From positions 1 through 11,678 of the forward strand of contig DMTG01000266.1 in the NCBI GenBank assembly GCA_003477345.1: a DNA stretch of 11,678 bases, in the 5' to 3' direction. Below, one piece after another: positions 1 through 7,716 of the stretch. This stretch comes from Succinivibrionaceae bacterium (lineage in GTDB: Bacteria; Pseudomonadota; Gammaproteobacteria; Enterobacterales; Succinivibrionaceae). The notes below the pieces were generated by a model, which saw nothing but the letters and a program-made list of their open reading frames with translations, was not told the DNA's origin and searched no databases. A program made the translations under genes and the position numbers. The stretch's first letter is position 1, and every line of letters begins with the position of its first letter.

Positions 1-33
1 AAGATCTAAAACAAGAGATTTTTAAAGAACAAT

Positions 34-84
34 CACTGTGTTAAACAGTGGGGAATCAAAGTCTTTTTGCTCACTGTTCAACAG
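34..84. promoter_or_regulatory. Two related inverted repeats upstream of integrase
   Basis: Bases 34-50 form a perfect 6-bp inverted repeat, CACTGT-gttaa-ACAGTG. Bases 72-84 repeat the same half site in a shorter form, with CTGTT-c-AACAG as a perfect 5-bp repeat at 74-84. The two copies start 38 bp apart and lie 60-110 bp before the integrase start. Paired copies of one dyad in this place could be an operator for a regulator or excisionase, or arm-type binding sites for the integrase. No U-run follows either, so they are not good terminators. The repeat is seen directly; the role is inferred. Confidence 0.4.
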
Positions 85-144
85 AAACAAAAATGTGATC
101 TGACGCCAATTAGAAAATTTGGCCATACCTAGAGGACAAAAACA

Positions 145-1269
145 ATGCTCACATACGTGCAACTGCGCGCTCTCAAGCCTAAAGATAAGATCTACGACAT
201 CACTGTGTCTAGCGGTTTACAGTTTCGCGTTACTCCTGCAGGCAAAAAGTATTGGCGACTGCACAAACGAGTCAACGGCAAGTACGTGATTAAAACTCTC
301 GGCACATTCCCAGAGATGAGCATTAAAGAAGCTGAGACAATGGCGCTAGGTATCACTGAGGTATCAGCAGAGCGCTCTCTGCAATCCAAGCCCTTCTCGG
401 AAATATTCGCTGAATGGTACGCCATCAAGCGCACCCGCATAATCAATCACAATGACATTCTCAGACGGTTTGAAAACTATTTGTTGCCGAAGTTCGCTAA
501 CCGTGCCTTTGATGAGCTCACACCCGTGGCAGTCATTAGTCATATCAAGGCGAGCGCGCTGTTTAAAGAAGGTAAGTTAGAGACCATTCGTCGACTGTGC
601 TCAGAGTTAAAACAAGTCGAAATCTACGCCATGAACTGTGGCTATATTGATGCATTACGCTTGCAGGGCATAGAACAAGCCTTTATGTTGCCGACAGAGA
701 AGCATTTCCCGTCAATCAAGCCTAGTGAGCTTGTCACTGTCCTTCCAGAGCTTCAGGCGGCCGCGCTCAAAGCTCCAACAACGTGGGTGGCACTCCAAAT
801 CGGCTTTTATACGCTACTACGCCCGCGCGAATACTGCTCCATGCGGTGGGATTGGATTCATGGTGACGTGATTGAAGTTCCTGCAGCGCTGATGAAAATG
901 AAAAGGGCCTTCACTGTGCCAATCTCAAGCCAACTGCAGAAGGTTTTGGACTATCGCCCAAAGATCACAGACTTTGTGTTGACCTCGCCTGATAAACCTA
1001 ATCAGCCGATAGCCATAGAAACAAGCGAACGTTTTTTAAGACAACACGGTTTTAGAGGTAGATTAGTGCCTCATGGCATACGTTCAATTGGGAGAACATG
1101 GATGGAAGAAAACGGTGTTCCGTATAACGTTGCAGAATCCTGCCTAGCTCACTTGACTGGTTCAAAGGTAAGCCAAGCCTATAACAGATCTGATTTACTT
1201 GAGGAGCGTCGCCCTGTGATGCAAAGGTGGGGCGACTTTGTGGAGAAGTGCTTAAATTCAAAAAATTAA
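145..1269 (+). CDS. Tyrosine-recombinase integrase (P4-like phage or island integrase)
   Basis: This 374-aa protein is a site-specific recombinase that would integrate and excise a prophage or genomic island through a covalent 3'-phosphotyrosine intermediate. Residues 1-70 match the arm-type DNA-binding domain common in P4-like integrases (RALKPKDK, then a W-R-x-x-x-R-V-N-G-K stretch and LGTFPEMSI). Residues 82-180 are the core-binding helices. The catalytic domain has all the expected residues: Arg226 in LLRPRE, a beta-hairpin Lys at 251 or 253, His310 and Arg313 in HGIR, His336 in LAH, and the nucleophile Tyr346 in AYNR. The linker after residue 70 is shorter than usual for the family. The ATG at 145 follows an AGAGGA ribosome-binding site at 131-136. 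The gene looks intact. No tRNA gene or attachment-site repeat is visible in the 144 bp before it, and no other mobility gene stands next to it. Confidence 0.95.
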   Translation: MLTYVQLRALKPKDKIYDITVSSGLQFRVTPAGKKYWRLHKRVNGKYVIKTLGTFPEMSIKEAETMALGITEVSAERSLQSKPFSEIFAEWYAIKRTRIINHNDILRRFENYLLPKFANRAFDELTPVAVISHIKASALFKEGKLETIRRLCSELKQVEIYAMNCGYIDALRLQGIEQAFMLPTEKHFPSIKPSELVTVLPELQAAALKAPTTWVALQIGFYTLLRPREYCSMRWDWIHGDVIEVPAALMKMKRAFTVPISSQLQKVLDYRPKITDFVLTSPDKPNQPIAIETSERFLRQHGFRGRLVPHGIRSIGRTWMEENGVPYNVAESCLAHLTGSKVSQAYNRSDLLEERRPVMQRWGDFVEKCLNSKN

Positions 1270-1341
1270 GTGGTGATATATGAAACTAGAAAGAAAACTT
1301 TCCATGCTAGAGGCTGTTATAAAATCATGTTTTCTAACATT

Positions 1342-1365
1342 ATGTGGTTTAATACCACATTTTTA
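1342..1365 (+). terminator. Candidate intrinsic terminator after integrase
   Basis: A perfect 7-bp stem, ATGTGGT (1342-1348) and ACCACAT (1354-1360), closes a TTAAT loop and is followed directly by TTTT. It lies about 75 bp after the integrase stop. The stem is short and has only three G-C pairs, so termination may be partial. It separates the integrase from the exported-protein genes downstream. Confidence 0.55.
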
Positions 1366-1500
1366 TCCTATGCCCCCATCCTTTAGATAACGGCTTTTCA
1401 AAAAGCAAATTATTTTTACTTGCGAAGGATAAAATAGCGTGCCACCTCTCAAAACTGTATTATGCCTTCTGTCTTTGTGATTATCAGCTGTATCCAAACC

Positions 1501-1506
1501 TATAAT
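1501..1506 (+). promoter_or_regulatory. Candidate -10 element for the 408-aa exported protein gene
   Basis: A perfect TATAAT lies 38 bp before the ATG at 1544, which would put the start of transcription near 1513 and leave a leader of about 30 bases. The best -35 with 17-bp spacing is TGATTA, which is weak, so strength is uncertain and an activator may be needed. A strong ribosome-binding site, AAGGTGA, follows at 1534-1540. Confidence 0.4.
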
Positions 1507-1543
1507 TAAATTTGAGCGTTCTTTTATATGCTGAAGGTGAGAT

Positions 1544-2770
1544 ATGACAGAAGGCACTGTGCGCAAAGTCTTTGGTTTTAAATCCGTGGCAGGAATTATC
1601 AAAACTGCGGTTTTATCTGGAGTTTTAGGTTATTCCCTGACAGCTTCTGCTGCAATTAACACTTCCTTTTCCTACAGGACAGTTATTGATCCTTATATCA
1701 ATGTCCCAATCATGAAGGTTTTTCTTCCAGAGGGCTGGAGAGTCAATGTAACCTCCGACTGGCAGCGCTGCTCATCTGCCTCAATTGCCTTTGGTATCGT
1801 AAGTCTTATCAGTCCCGATGGTAATACTGAAATTATTTTTACAACTCCTGAAGCCTACGCTTGGAGTACAACTGTTATAACCCGACAGCAGAAAGCTCCT
1901 ATGGCGGTCAATAAAGTCGGCTGCAATTTTCCAAAGCGAATCTTTAATCATCCATATCTTTCATCAAAGGACTATATAAAGACCATCATACCTTCCTGGG
2001 GCATGAGTATTGCCCAGACCATGAATGTCAATATGACAAAGGAAGACTCCTGCTTTAAGAAGATGATGATCCCGAGGATAACCTCTTCCGTGCAGCAGGC
2101 TGTGAATATGCAGGTGGCAGCCTCAAGAGGAACTTTTGTAAGCGGCAAAGTAAGTGCTACCTATGCCAATATTGATGCGTTGCAGCTTCTGGTTACCCTA
2201 AAGAACGGAGCCCGCCGCTATTCAGAGCATATTGCCGCAACTTTAGGCTATACCACAACTCTTCAAGGTCGTCAGGTGACTAGACAGCTTCCTCCAATGG
2301 TCAATCATAATACCCTCTGGAAGGGAGAGCTCATCTCCTATTACGCACCTTCAGTTGAAGCCTTCAATGCCAACTACGATATTTTCAAGACAGTTGTAAA
2401 CAATTCACGATATCTGCCTGAGTGGGGATATCTGGTGGACTACTACGGACAGAGAATGGCGGTTGCTGTAATGCAGGGAACAATTGAGGGTATGCGTCAG
2501 TTTGACGCCCAAAGTGCCCAGCAGGCTCTAAGGGATGCTACAGAGGAGCAGAGAACCGCTGATCAGTCTCAGATGACCGAGGCTATGAGTGACACCATTT
2601 ATGAGCGAAACGATTACACCGATCATGAGGGTAATCATTTCAAGGTCTCCACCGGATATGATGTTTACCGCGATCAGGATAACAAATACCATATCGTGAC
2701 TGAGGGAAGATCTGTTCCTGACTCATACACAAAGCTAAAACCTAATGAGGCAAGGGATTATCCTCGATAG
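1544..2770 (+). CDS. Exported protein of unknown function, 408 aa
   Basis: I do not recognise this protein firmly. Residues 1-36 form a signal peptide with a rather long basic n-region, a hydrophobic stretch (VLSGVLGYSL) and a T-A-S-A cut site, so it should be periplasmic or secreted. The mature part starts beta-rich with a P-E-G-W motif and later S-P-D-G followed by a hydrophobic strand. This pattern occurs in poorly described secreted proteins of gut bacteria. The middle has three Cys (in QRCSS, VGCNF and DSCFK). Residues about 305-345 are a Gln/Ala-rich helix (AQSAQQALRDATEEQ), then a short domain with D-x-E-G-N-H and YDVYRDQDNKYHIVTEG, like the wrap-up segment of that same class. The start is set by AAGGTGA 4 bp before the ATG. 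It is the first of six exported-protein genes and may be transcribed alone, since 161 bp separate it from the peptidase gene. Confidence 0.75.
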   Translation: MTEGTVRKVFGFKSVAGIIKTAVLSGVLGYSLTASAAINTSFSYRTVIDPYINVPIMKVFLPEGWRVNVTSDWQRCSSASIAFGIVSLISPDGNTEIIFTTPEAYAWSTTVITRQQKAPMAVNKVGCNFPKRIFNHPYLSSKDYIKTIIPSWGMSIAQTMNVNMTKEDSCFKKMMIPRITSSVQQAVNMQVAASRGTFVSGKVSATYANIDALQLLVTLKNGARRYSEHIAATLGYTTTLQGRQVTRQLPPMVNHNTLWKGELISYYAPSVEAFNANYDIFKTVVNNSRYLPEWGYLVDYYGQRMAVAVMQGTIEGMRQFDAQSAQQALRDATEEQRTADQSQMTEAMSDTIYERNDYTDHEGNHFKVSTGYDVYRDQDNKYHIVTEGRSVPDSYTKLKPNEARDYPR

Positions 2771-2931
2771 TCCCTAAAGGCAGGATTTCAGTTTTTGACT
2801 CTGAAAGCTTTGCTCTTTTCTGTGCTTCAGTCTTAACTGTCGGTTTGCCTATGAATGTGAACATTCTGCGTTTTCCAAACATCCGGTGTCTGCTTAACAG
2901 CCTGCATCTGCTAAAAAGTGTGGCAGAGTGC

Positions 2932-5900
2932 ATGAAAGCTTTTTTGTACGGACTTTATGTTCTTCTGACTTCTCTTATGCTGTTCTTTTCTTCTTCAGCT
3001 CTTCTTTCCTGTGCTTATGCAGCAGAAAACACTGGATCTGATAAGGCCTGGACCGTGATGGTTTACATGTGTGCCGACAATGATCTTGAGGAGATGGCCC
3101 TATACGATTTTTTAGAGATGGAGCAGGGCATTCACGAGGACGTGAACGTGATTGTGCTTATGGACAGAGCCCGTGGCTATTCATCTTTGTATGGTGATGA
3201 TACCGGAACAAAGCTCTATCAGGTAAAAAAGGCAAAGGAGAGAGTAGACTATACAAAACTTATTACAGGAGCGGTAAGGCTGCCGGCGAGCTTTGAGTCT
3301 GAGATGATTTTAAATCTCGGTGAGCTTGATATGAGCGACCCTGCGAATATCGTCCATTTCGTAAATGAGTGCGTTAAAAGATATCCAGCGCAGAGGTATG
3401 CCTTTATTCCATGGAATCACGGCGGTGGCTGGAAATCCATGATCATGGACAATGACGGCGGAAAAGGTGTCAGAGGCCGAGGCGACATGACGGTTTATGA
3501 ATTTGCCGGAGCTTTGAATTCCGCAGCAAAGCTGCTTCCTAAAAAGCGCTTTGATGCCATTATCTTTGAAATGTGCCTCATGGGACAGATAGATGTTCTT
3601 GATGTGCTTGCTCCCTATGCTGATTATGCCTTTGCCTCTCCTCCTGTGATGCCTGCGGTTGGTATCAGTTTTACCGACATTCTACCTCTGTTTACAAAGG
3701 ATATACCGACAGCTGATCTTGTTAAAAAGATTGTCTTATTCTCAAAGGATTATCTTGAAAAGCATCATCTGCTTGAGTGTGCCTACAGTGCCTATGATCT
3801 CAAAAAGACTCAGGCAGTTACAGACTCCCTTAATAAGCTATCCTCCTATCTTAAGGGGATTATTCCAAAGGAGTACTCTGCTCTTACCAGAATTCTTGGT
3901 TTTACGACCCATGTAAACAGTGTTGAAACCGATGTTCTCTATGGAAAGCCTGCCTATTGGTCGCTCTCCCTGATTGATTTTCTGAACTCTCTTGAAAGAA
4001 ATATTCCTAGCATTAAGACGGAGTATCTTCAAAATGTAAGAGAAGCTCTCTCATCACTTATTATCTCATCTGAAAGTACCGAGAATGCAAAGGAGCTTGG
4101 GGGGATAAGCATCTATCTTCCAATGCGAAGAGAGTTTCTGGATACAAGGTATCTCTCCACGGAGTTTGCAAAGCGTTCAGGCTTCGGAGAATTTCTGGAC
4201 AGCATCTACCGCGCTCAGGAAACCCGAGGTGGTAAGTCTCCTAGAATTGATCATGTTGAGGTTGGCACTGTAACTTTAAAGGAAGGGCGTGACGGCAGAT
4301 CACCTATGGACTTTAATCTTAAGCCTGTGACCACCATCAAGCCTTTTGACCGCAGCGTCATCCGTTTTGATGTAACCGGCGAGGATATTCTCTGGACTCA
4401 TCTTTATCAGCTTGAGAAAACTCCAAACGGCAGCAGAATTCATTTTACCCAGCTCGTAAGAGATACCTCCCGCAGAACTGATAACGCCAGTGCAGGCTAT
4501 CTTCAGAAATCTACTCCTCATTATGAGAACGGCACAACCCATCTGATGAGAGAGATAACGGCACAGAAGTATGTAATCACCAACGGTATCACTACAGCCG
4601 ATATTTCCATTCAGAATACCGCTACCTCTGATGCCTTTAATGACAATGTCTCCATAGGCTATGCTAAATACATCGATCCTGATGCTGGTTCTCAGGAGCT
4701 TTTTATAAAGCTCAAATTCAACAACAGAACCAGACTGATGTGCGGTGCCGAAGTCATCAATCAGGCCGGAGGCGGCCTTTCGGGTACCGCCATAAATCTA
4801 AAGCCGAACGGTATTCTAAGACCTTCTTTAAGCTACATCGACAAAAAAGGCAATATTCTCAACGAATTCGGAGCCCCGTTCCAGGTCGGCTCCTATCTGG
4901 TGCTCTCCTTAGCCCTTGTGGATAACAATGCCGAGCTTAATCATATTATTTTTGCCCAGACTGTAGGCGGGAAAAAGGCGATTGCAGTTTCAAAGGCGGT
5001 GCGGATCCAACGTGACACTTATCAGGACAGTCTTATTGATAACACCGTAAAAAACGGTCTAGTCAACCTCTACGGCCGCTATGCTCTTTTCCAGTATGCA
5101 ATGTCAGGCAGCGGCTCTGTGCTTCTGCCTAATTTCAGAATCTTCTCACTAGGCTTTGACAAGAACAACAGTCCTGTCTGGCTGATGCATGATTCAGGCG
5201 GTGAGGAATTAGGACATGGCAGGTTTAATTTCATTGTGGTGGGAACTCCGCAGCTGATGCTGCATCTCCCACACTCTAACAGTACGGTTCCGATGCTCGG
5301 ACCGACTCTGCAGAGCTACTACTGTTTTATGGAGGGGCAGGGACCTTCCCGTCAGTGGTATTTTATCGGTATGGGGGATGGGACCAGATCGCTTCTGCTG
5401 CCTATTGAGACTTTTGAGTCGAAGAGTCTTGACGGTACCTGGGTATCGCCTACTGAGATCTGGAAGTTCAAAGGCAGTGAGGTTGAGCAGTACCGTATTA
5501 AGGAGAAACTAAAGGCAAAAGGCGCTTTTACCCGTGTTAACAATCTTCTTAAGGCCAGGAACATGCCTTTTGAGGAGTACTGCTACTATATTGACAGGAA
5601 CAATGCACATCTGACTTTGATTTCACGAGATGGACATGTCTCAACTCTTACAAGAAAAGAGGCTGTGCAGGTTACAGAAAACATCAACCCTCAGGGTACC
5701 GTTCCTAAGGGGGATAAGCCTGTAGAGAACATAGTTCCCTCGGACAATAATGTCGTAAAGCCTTCCTTTGATCCGACTTCTCTTGAGGGCAGATACATGA
5801 GCGGTGCTGATACAGGAAATGCGTTTTTAACTATACAGCGACTGCAGTCGGATAATCGCTATTCTGCCTATATGCAGACCAAGGGGCAGGGCAATATCAG

Positions 5901-6042
5901 ATTTGTCTTTACTGTCAAAGACAGTGATTTTTGGGCAGTATTCCCTAACGGGGAGCGTCAGAAGGTCGGATTTAGATTCCAGAACGGATATCTGACTCTG
6001 TTCTTTGACAATATGCCGCCTATCAGTTTCAAGAAAATTTAA
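2932..6042 (+). CDS. Large exported C11 (clostripain-family) cysteine peptidase
   Basis: This 1036-aa protein is a clan CD cysteine endopeptidase, a family that cuts after Arg or Lys. The ATG at 2932 is preferred because a signal peptide starts right there (MKAFLYGLYVLLTSLMLFF...CAYAA); the frame is open back to a TTG at 2845 and an ATG at 2851, neither with a ribosome-binding site. Cleavage is likely after AYA at residue 30, but LLSC at 24-27 is near a lipobox, so a lipoprotein is possible. Residues about 38-430 are the C11 domain: WTVMVYMCADNDLE at its start, catalytic His163 in WNHGGGW, catalytic Cys215 in FEMCLMG, and GGISIYLP near the end. The residue two before the Cys is Glu213, where DAC is usual. 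About 600 beta-rich residues follow, ending in two small segments beginning LDGTW (833) and LEGRY (951). Clostripain is about 526 aa, so this is an unusually long member. The next gene starts 21 bp on and shares those end segments. Confidence 0.93.
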   Translation: MKAFLYGLYVLLTSLMLFFSSSALLSCAYAAENTGSDKAWTVMVYMCADNDLEEMALYDFLEMEQGIHEDVNVIVLMDRARGYSSLYGDDTGTKLYQVKKAKERVDYTKLITGAVRLPASFESEMILNLGELDMSDPANIVHFVNECVKRYPAQRYAFIPWNHGGGWKSMIMDNDGGKGVRGRGDMTVYEFAGALNSAAKLLPKKRFDAIIFEMCLMGQIDVLDVLAPYADYAFASPPVMPAVGISFTDILPLFTKDIPTADLVKKIVLFSKDYLEKHHLLECAYSAYDLKKTQAVTDSLNKLSSYLKGIIPKEYSALTRILGFTTHVNSVETDVLYGKPAYWSLSLIDFLNSLERNIPSIKTEYLQNVREALSSLIISSESTENAKELGGISIYLPMRREFLDTRYLSTEFAKRSGFGEFLDSIYRAQETRGGKSPRIDHVEVGTVTLKEGRDGRSPMDFNLKPVTTIKPFDRSVIRFDVTGEDILWTHLYQLEKTPNGSRIHFTQLVRDTSRRTDNASAGYLQKSTPHYENGTTHLMREITAQKYVITNGITTADISIQNTATSDAFNDNVSIGYAKYIDPDAGSQELFIKLKFNNRTRLMCGAEVINQAGGGLSGTAINLKPNGILRPSLSYIDKKGNILNEFGAPFQVGSYLVLSLALVDNNAELNHIIFAQTVGGKKAIAVSKAVRIQRDTYQDSLIDNTVKNGLVNLYGRYALFQYAMSGSGSVLLPNFRIFSLGFDKNNSPVWLMHDSGGEELGHGRFNFIVVGTPQLMLHLPHSNSTVPMLGPTLQSYYCFMEGQGPSRQWYFIGMGDGTRSLLLPIETFESKSLDGTWVSPTEIWKFKGSEVEQYRIKEKLKAKGAFTRVNNLLKARNMPFEEYCYYIDRNNAHLTLISRDGHVSTLTRKEAVQVTENINPQGTVPKGDKPVENIVPSDNNVVKPSFDPTSLEGRYMSGADTGNAFLTIQRLQSDNRYSAYMQTKGQGNIRFVFTVKDSDFWAVFPNGERQKVGFRFQNGYLTLFFDNMPPISFKKI

Positions 6043-6063
6043 ATCACCAAAGTGAGGTTTGAT

Positions 6064-6975
6064 ATGAAAAAATCATTTATCGCCGTTTGTCTGTCCTTAG
6101 CCGTATCTTTGTCAGGATCTGTTTATGCACAAAACTATGCTTCTGATGCAGTGTATTACCCATCAGGCAGCAGTGTTCAGGTAAAGACCGTAGGTCTTGA
6201 ACAGAATCTTCAGGGATCCTGGTTCGGTACCAACGGTAAAGACTCCATGCTTCTGATCTTTATGAACAACATGGTGGGGATGGCCTTAAATGGTCAGCAG
6301 ATCTACGGCAACTTCACCGTTAACGGCAATCAGCTGGTGATGCGCTTTCAGAATGGTAAAAGCTTAAGCTACAACATGAATCTGAATGGCGATGTGCTGG
6401 TTTTAGACAACAGTATCACTCTGAACCGCCAGCAGGCAGGATCAAATCCTCAGATCCCTCAGTCAGATAACGGTACACGCATTTATCAGGATGGTCAGAC
6501 CAGGGGCGATTCCCAGAGCCAGAATAACGGCGGCTGGGGTGGAGGCACTCAGGGACAGAGCAGCGGTGGCTGGGGTGGTTCAGATAATTCCGGCGGAGCT
6601 CCAAAGAACGGTACCTGGGGCGGTAATAACGGAGGATCTTCAGCCAATACTGAAAACTGGGGAGGCTCTCAGGTAAATAATTTCCCTCAGTCAATGCCAT
6701 CAGGCGATATTCTCAACGGGAAATGGAGCTGTCAGACTCCTCAGGGAGAGTTTGCCTTTGTCTTCAACAATGGTCAGTATGTCTGCATTGTAAACGGTCA
6801 GCAGATTGAGACCGGGATGTACCGTTATGATCAGCCCTCAGGCAATTTCAATTTCCAGATCACCTCAGGACAGTCTGCCGGTGTTTCAGGTACCAACAGG
6901 GTTTATGTGCAGGGGAACAATATGTCGATTCAGTTCCAGAATGGCGGGCAGATGAATTTTGTAAAAAGCAACTGA
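6064..6975 (+). CDS. Exported protein with two small beta-type domains and a Gly/Trp-rich linker
   Basis: The likely start is the ATG at 6064, with GTGAGG at 6052-6057 as ribosome-binding site; the GTG inside that site is a less likely start. The 303-aa product has a clear signal peptide, MKKSFIAVCLSLAVSLSGSVYA, cut before Gln. Two related domains follow. The first begins LQGSW at residue 49 and has LNGQQIYG and MRFQNG; the second begins LNGKW at 217 and has VNGQQIETG and IQFQNG, ending at the C-terminus. Both look like short beta-barrel or lipocalin-like repeats. Between them is a Gln/Asn-rich stretch and then a Gly/Trp-rich linker (154-202). I cannot name a family. The gene lies 21 bp after the C11 peptidase, whose own last two segments have the same opening pattern, so the two are probably co-transcribed and work together. 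A binding partner, inhibitor or pro-domain-like protein is conceivable but unproven. Confidence 0.8.
   Translation: MKKSFIAVCLSLAVSLSGSVYAQNYASDAVYYPSGSSVQVKTVGLEQNLQGSWFGTNGKDSMLLIFMNNMVGMALNGQQIYGNFTVNGNQLVMRFQNGKSLSYNMNLNGDVLVLDNSITLNRQQAGSNPQIPQSDNGTRIYQDGQTRGDSQSQNNGGWGGGTQGQSSGGWGGSDNSGGAPKNGTWGGNNGGSSANTENWGGSQVNNFPQSMPSGDILNGKWSCQTPQGEFAFVFNNGQYVCIVNGQQIETGMYRYDQPSGNFNFQITSGQSAGVSGTNRVYVQGNNMSIQFQNGGQMNFVKSN
6523..6669 (+). repeat. Gly/Trp-rich low-complexity coding repeat
   Basis: This part of the preceding gene encodes residues 154-202, with four W-G-G units (GWGGG, GWGGS, TWGGN, NWGGS) set in Gly, Ser and Asn. At the DNA level the first two share the nearly identical strings ggcggctggggtgg and ggtggctggggtgg. 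It probably forms a flexible linker between the two folded domains and may vary in copy number between strains. Confidence 0.7.
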
Positions 6976-6992
6976 CCGTAGCTTCTGACTTC

Positions 6993-7016
6993 AAAGAGCG
7001 CTCTTTTTCTGTTTTT
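6993..7016 (+). terminator. Weak candidate terminator after the two-domain exported protein gene
   Basis: A 14-bp perfect palindrome, AAAGAGCGCTCTTT (6993-7006), is followed by a T-rich run. With a GCGC loop the stem is only five mostly A-U pairs, so it is weak. If it works, it separates the peptidase pair from the three small exported proteins; if not, all may be one transcript. Confidence 0.3.
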
Positions 7017-7029
7017 CATCTGTTTTTCA
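7008..7029 (+). repeat. 11-bp tandem duplication in the intergenic region
   Basis: TCTGTTTTTCA occurs twice back to back at 7008-7018 and 7019-7029. The second copy with flanks (ATCTGTTTTTCAG, 7018-7030) is found again at 9243-9255 downstream of mutS. No function is evident; slippage in a T-rich spacer is a simple explanation. Confidence 0.5.
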
Positions 7030-7080
7030 GGTACAAAGCGCTCTATTCTGATTTGTAACGGCTTTTTCTGGGGGCTTCAC

Positions 7081-7704
7081 ATGACTAAAGGACTATCCCT
7101 TATGCTCTGTACTTTTCTGACTGCAATCTGTACTGCAAACGCCTATATAGACGACCATCCTCTGCAGGGCTATAAGGAAGCTCAGGGAAATTTTCTGAAC
7201 AAGGTTACCTACAGCAGTAACGGTGAAAATCATGTGGTCATGCAGACCGAATCAGGCTATTTCAAATCCACTCCCGATCCTCAGTATCCCGAGAATATCT
7301 GCATGAACAATGAAATTCATGTCTATGACTTCGGCGAGAATAGCAAGGTGCCTCCGGTTTTAAAGTGGAAGCTCTATGATTTTGTTCATGACTGTGAAAC
7401 CTCTGCAAGACTGGAGTTCTCAAAGGACAGTCCGATGGTTACCGATCTTGACGGAGATGGCAGAAAGGAAGTCTGGATCTCCTATTACAAAGGCTGTCAT
7501 GGAGATGTAAGTCCTGATGAACTCAAGGTATTCATGTACAGGGACGGAGTAAAGCACTCCATTCGAGGTCAGACTCATGTCTTTGTGGATGGAACTTTCT
7601 ATGGTGGTGATTTTAAAATGGATCAGGCCATGAAATCATCAGACAGACGTTTTCAGGATTTTGGAGTTAATCTCTTCAGACGTCTTGCCGAGGATAAGCA
7701 TTAA
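7081..7704 (+). CDS. Exported protein with D-x-D-x-D-G motif, resembling the M949_RS01915-type family
   Basis: This 207-aa protein has a signal peptide, MTKGLSLMLCTFLTAICTANA, cut before Tyr22. The central part runs HVYDFGENSK, then WKLYDFVHDCETSARLEF, then VTDLDGDGRKEVWISYYKGC (119-139) and GDVSPDELKVFMYRDGVK. Asp122, Asp124 and Asp126 followed by Gly make an FG-GAP-like or EF-loop-like calcium site. The order of these motifs resembles small exported proteins annotated as M949_RS01915-family surface polysaccharide biosynthesis proteins; that link is from memory of the motif pattern, and the family's biochemical role is not known to me. Mature Cys are at 74, 105 and 139, so one disulfide is possible. 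The ATG at 7081 has a GGGGG tract at 7070-7074 as its only ribosome-binding site. It starts a tight group of three: the next gene begins 12 bp after its stop. Confidence 0.75.
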   Translation: MTKGLSLMLCTFLTAICTANAYIDDHPLQGYKEAQGNFLNKVTYSSNGENHVVMQTESGYFKSTPDPQYPENICMNNEIHVYDFGENSKVPPVLKWKLYDFVHDCETSARLEFSKDSPMVTDLDGDGRKEVWISYYKGCHGDVSPDELKVFMYRDGVKHSIRGQTHVFVDGTFYGGDFKMDQAMKSSDRRFQDFGVNLFRRLAEDKH

Positions 7705-7716
7705 AAAGGAGAAACT

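Noticed and set aside
1..144. tRNA 3' end or attachment core next to the integrase
   Set aside because: No T-arm-like GTTCGAATC string, CCA end or repeat shared with other parts of the window was found.
1476..1491. TGTGA half site suggesting a CRP site before the 408-aa protein gene
   Set aside because: The second half (TCACA expected) reads GCTGT, so there is no dyad.
1363..1602. 79-codon minus-strand frame over the spacer and the start of the 408-aa protein gene
   Set aside because: It crosses the ribosome-binding site and signal-peptide start of a convincing gene, and its own product has no domain or export pattern.
2795..2823. TTGACT as a -35 for a separate peptidase promoter
   Set aside because: At 17-bp spacing the -10 would be TTCTGT, a poor match.
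2845..2931. Upstream starts (TTG 2845, ATG 2851) for the C11 peptidase
   Set aside because: Neither has a ribosome-binding site, and they would place about 29 extra residues before a well-formed signal peptide that starts at the ATG at 2932.
6416..6700. Frames of 94 codons (minus) and 61 codons (plus) inside the two-domain protein gene
   Set aside because: They arise from the G-rich linker repeat read in other frames.
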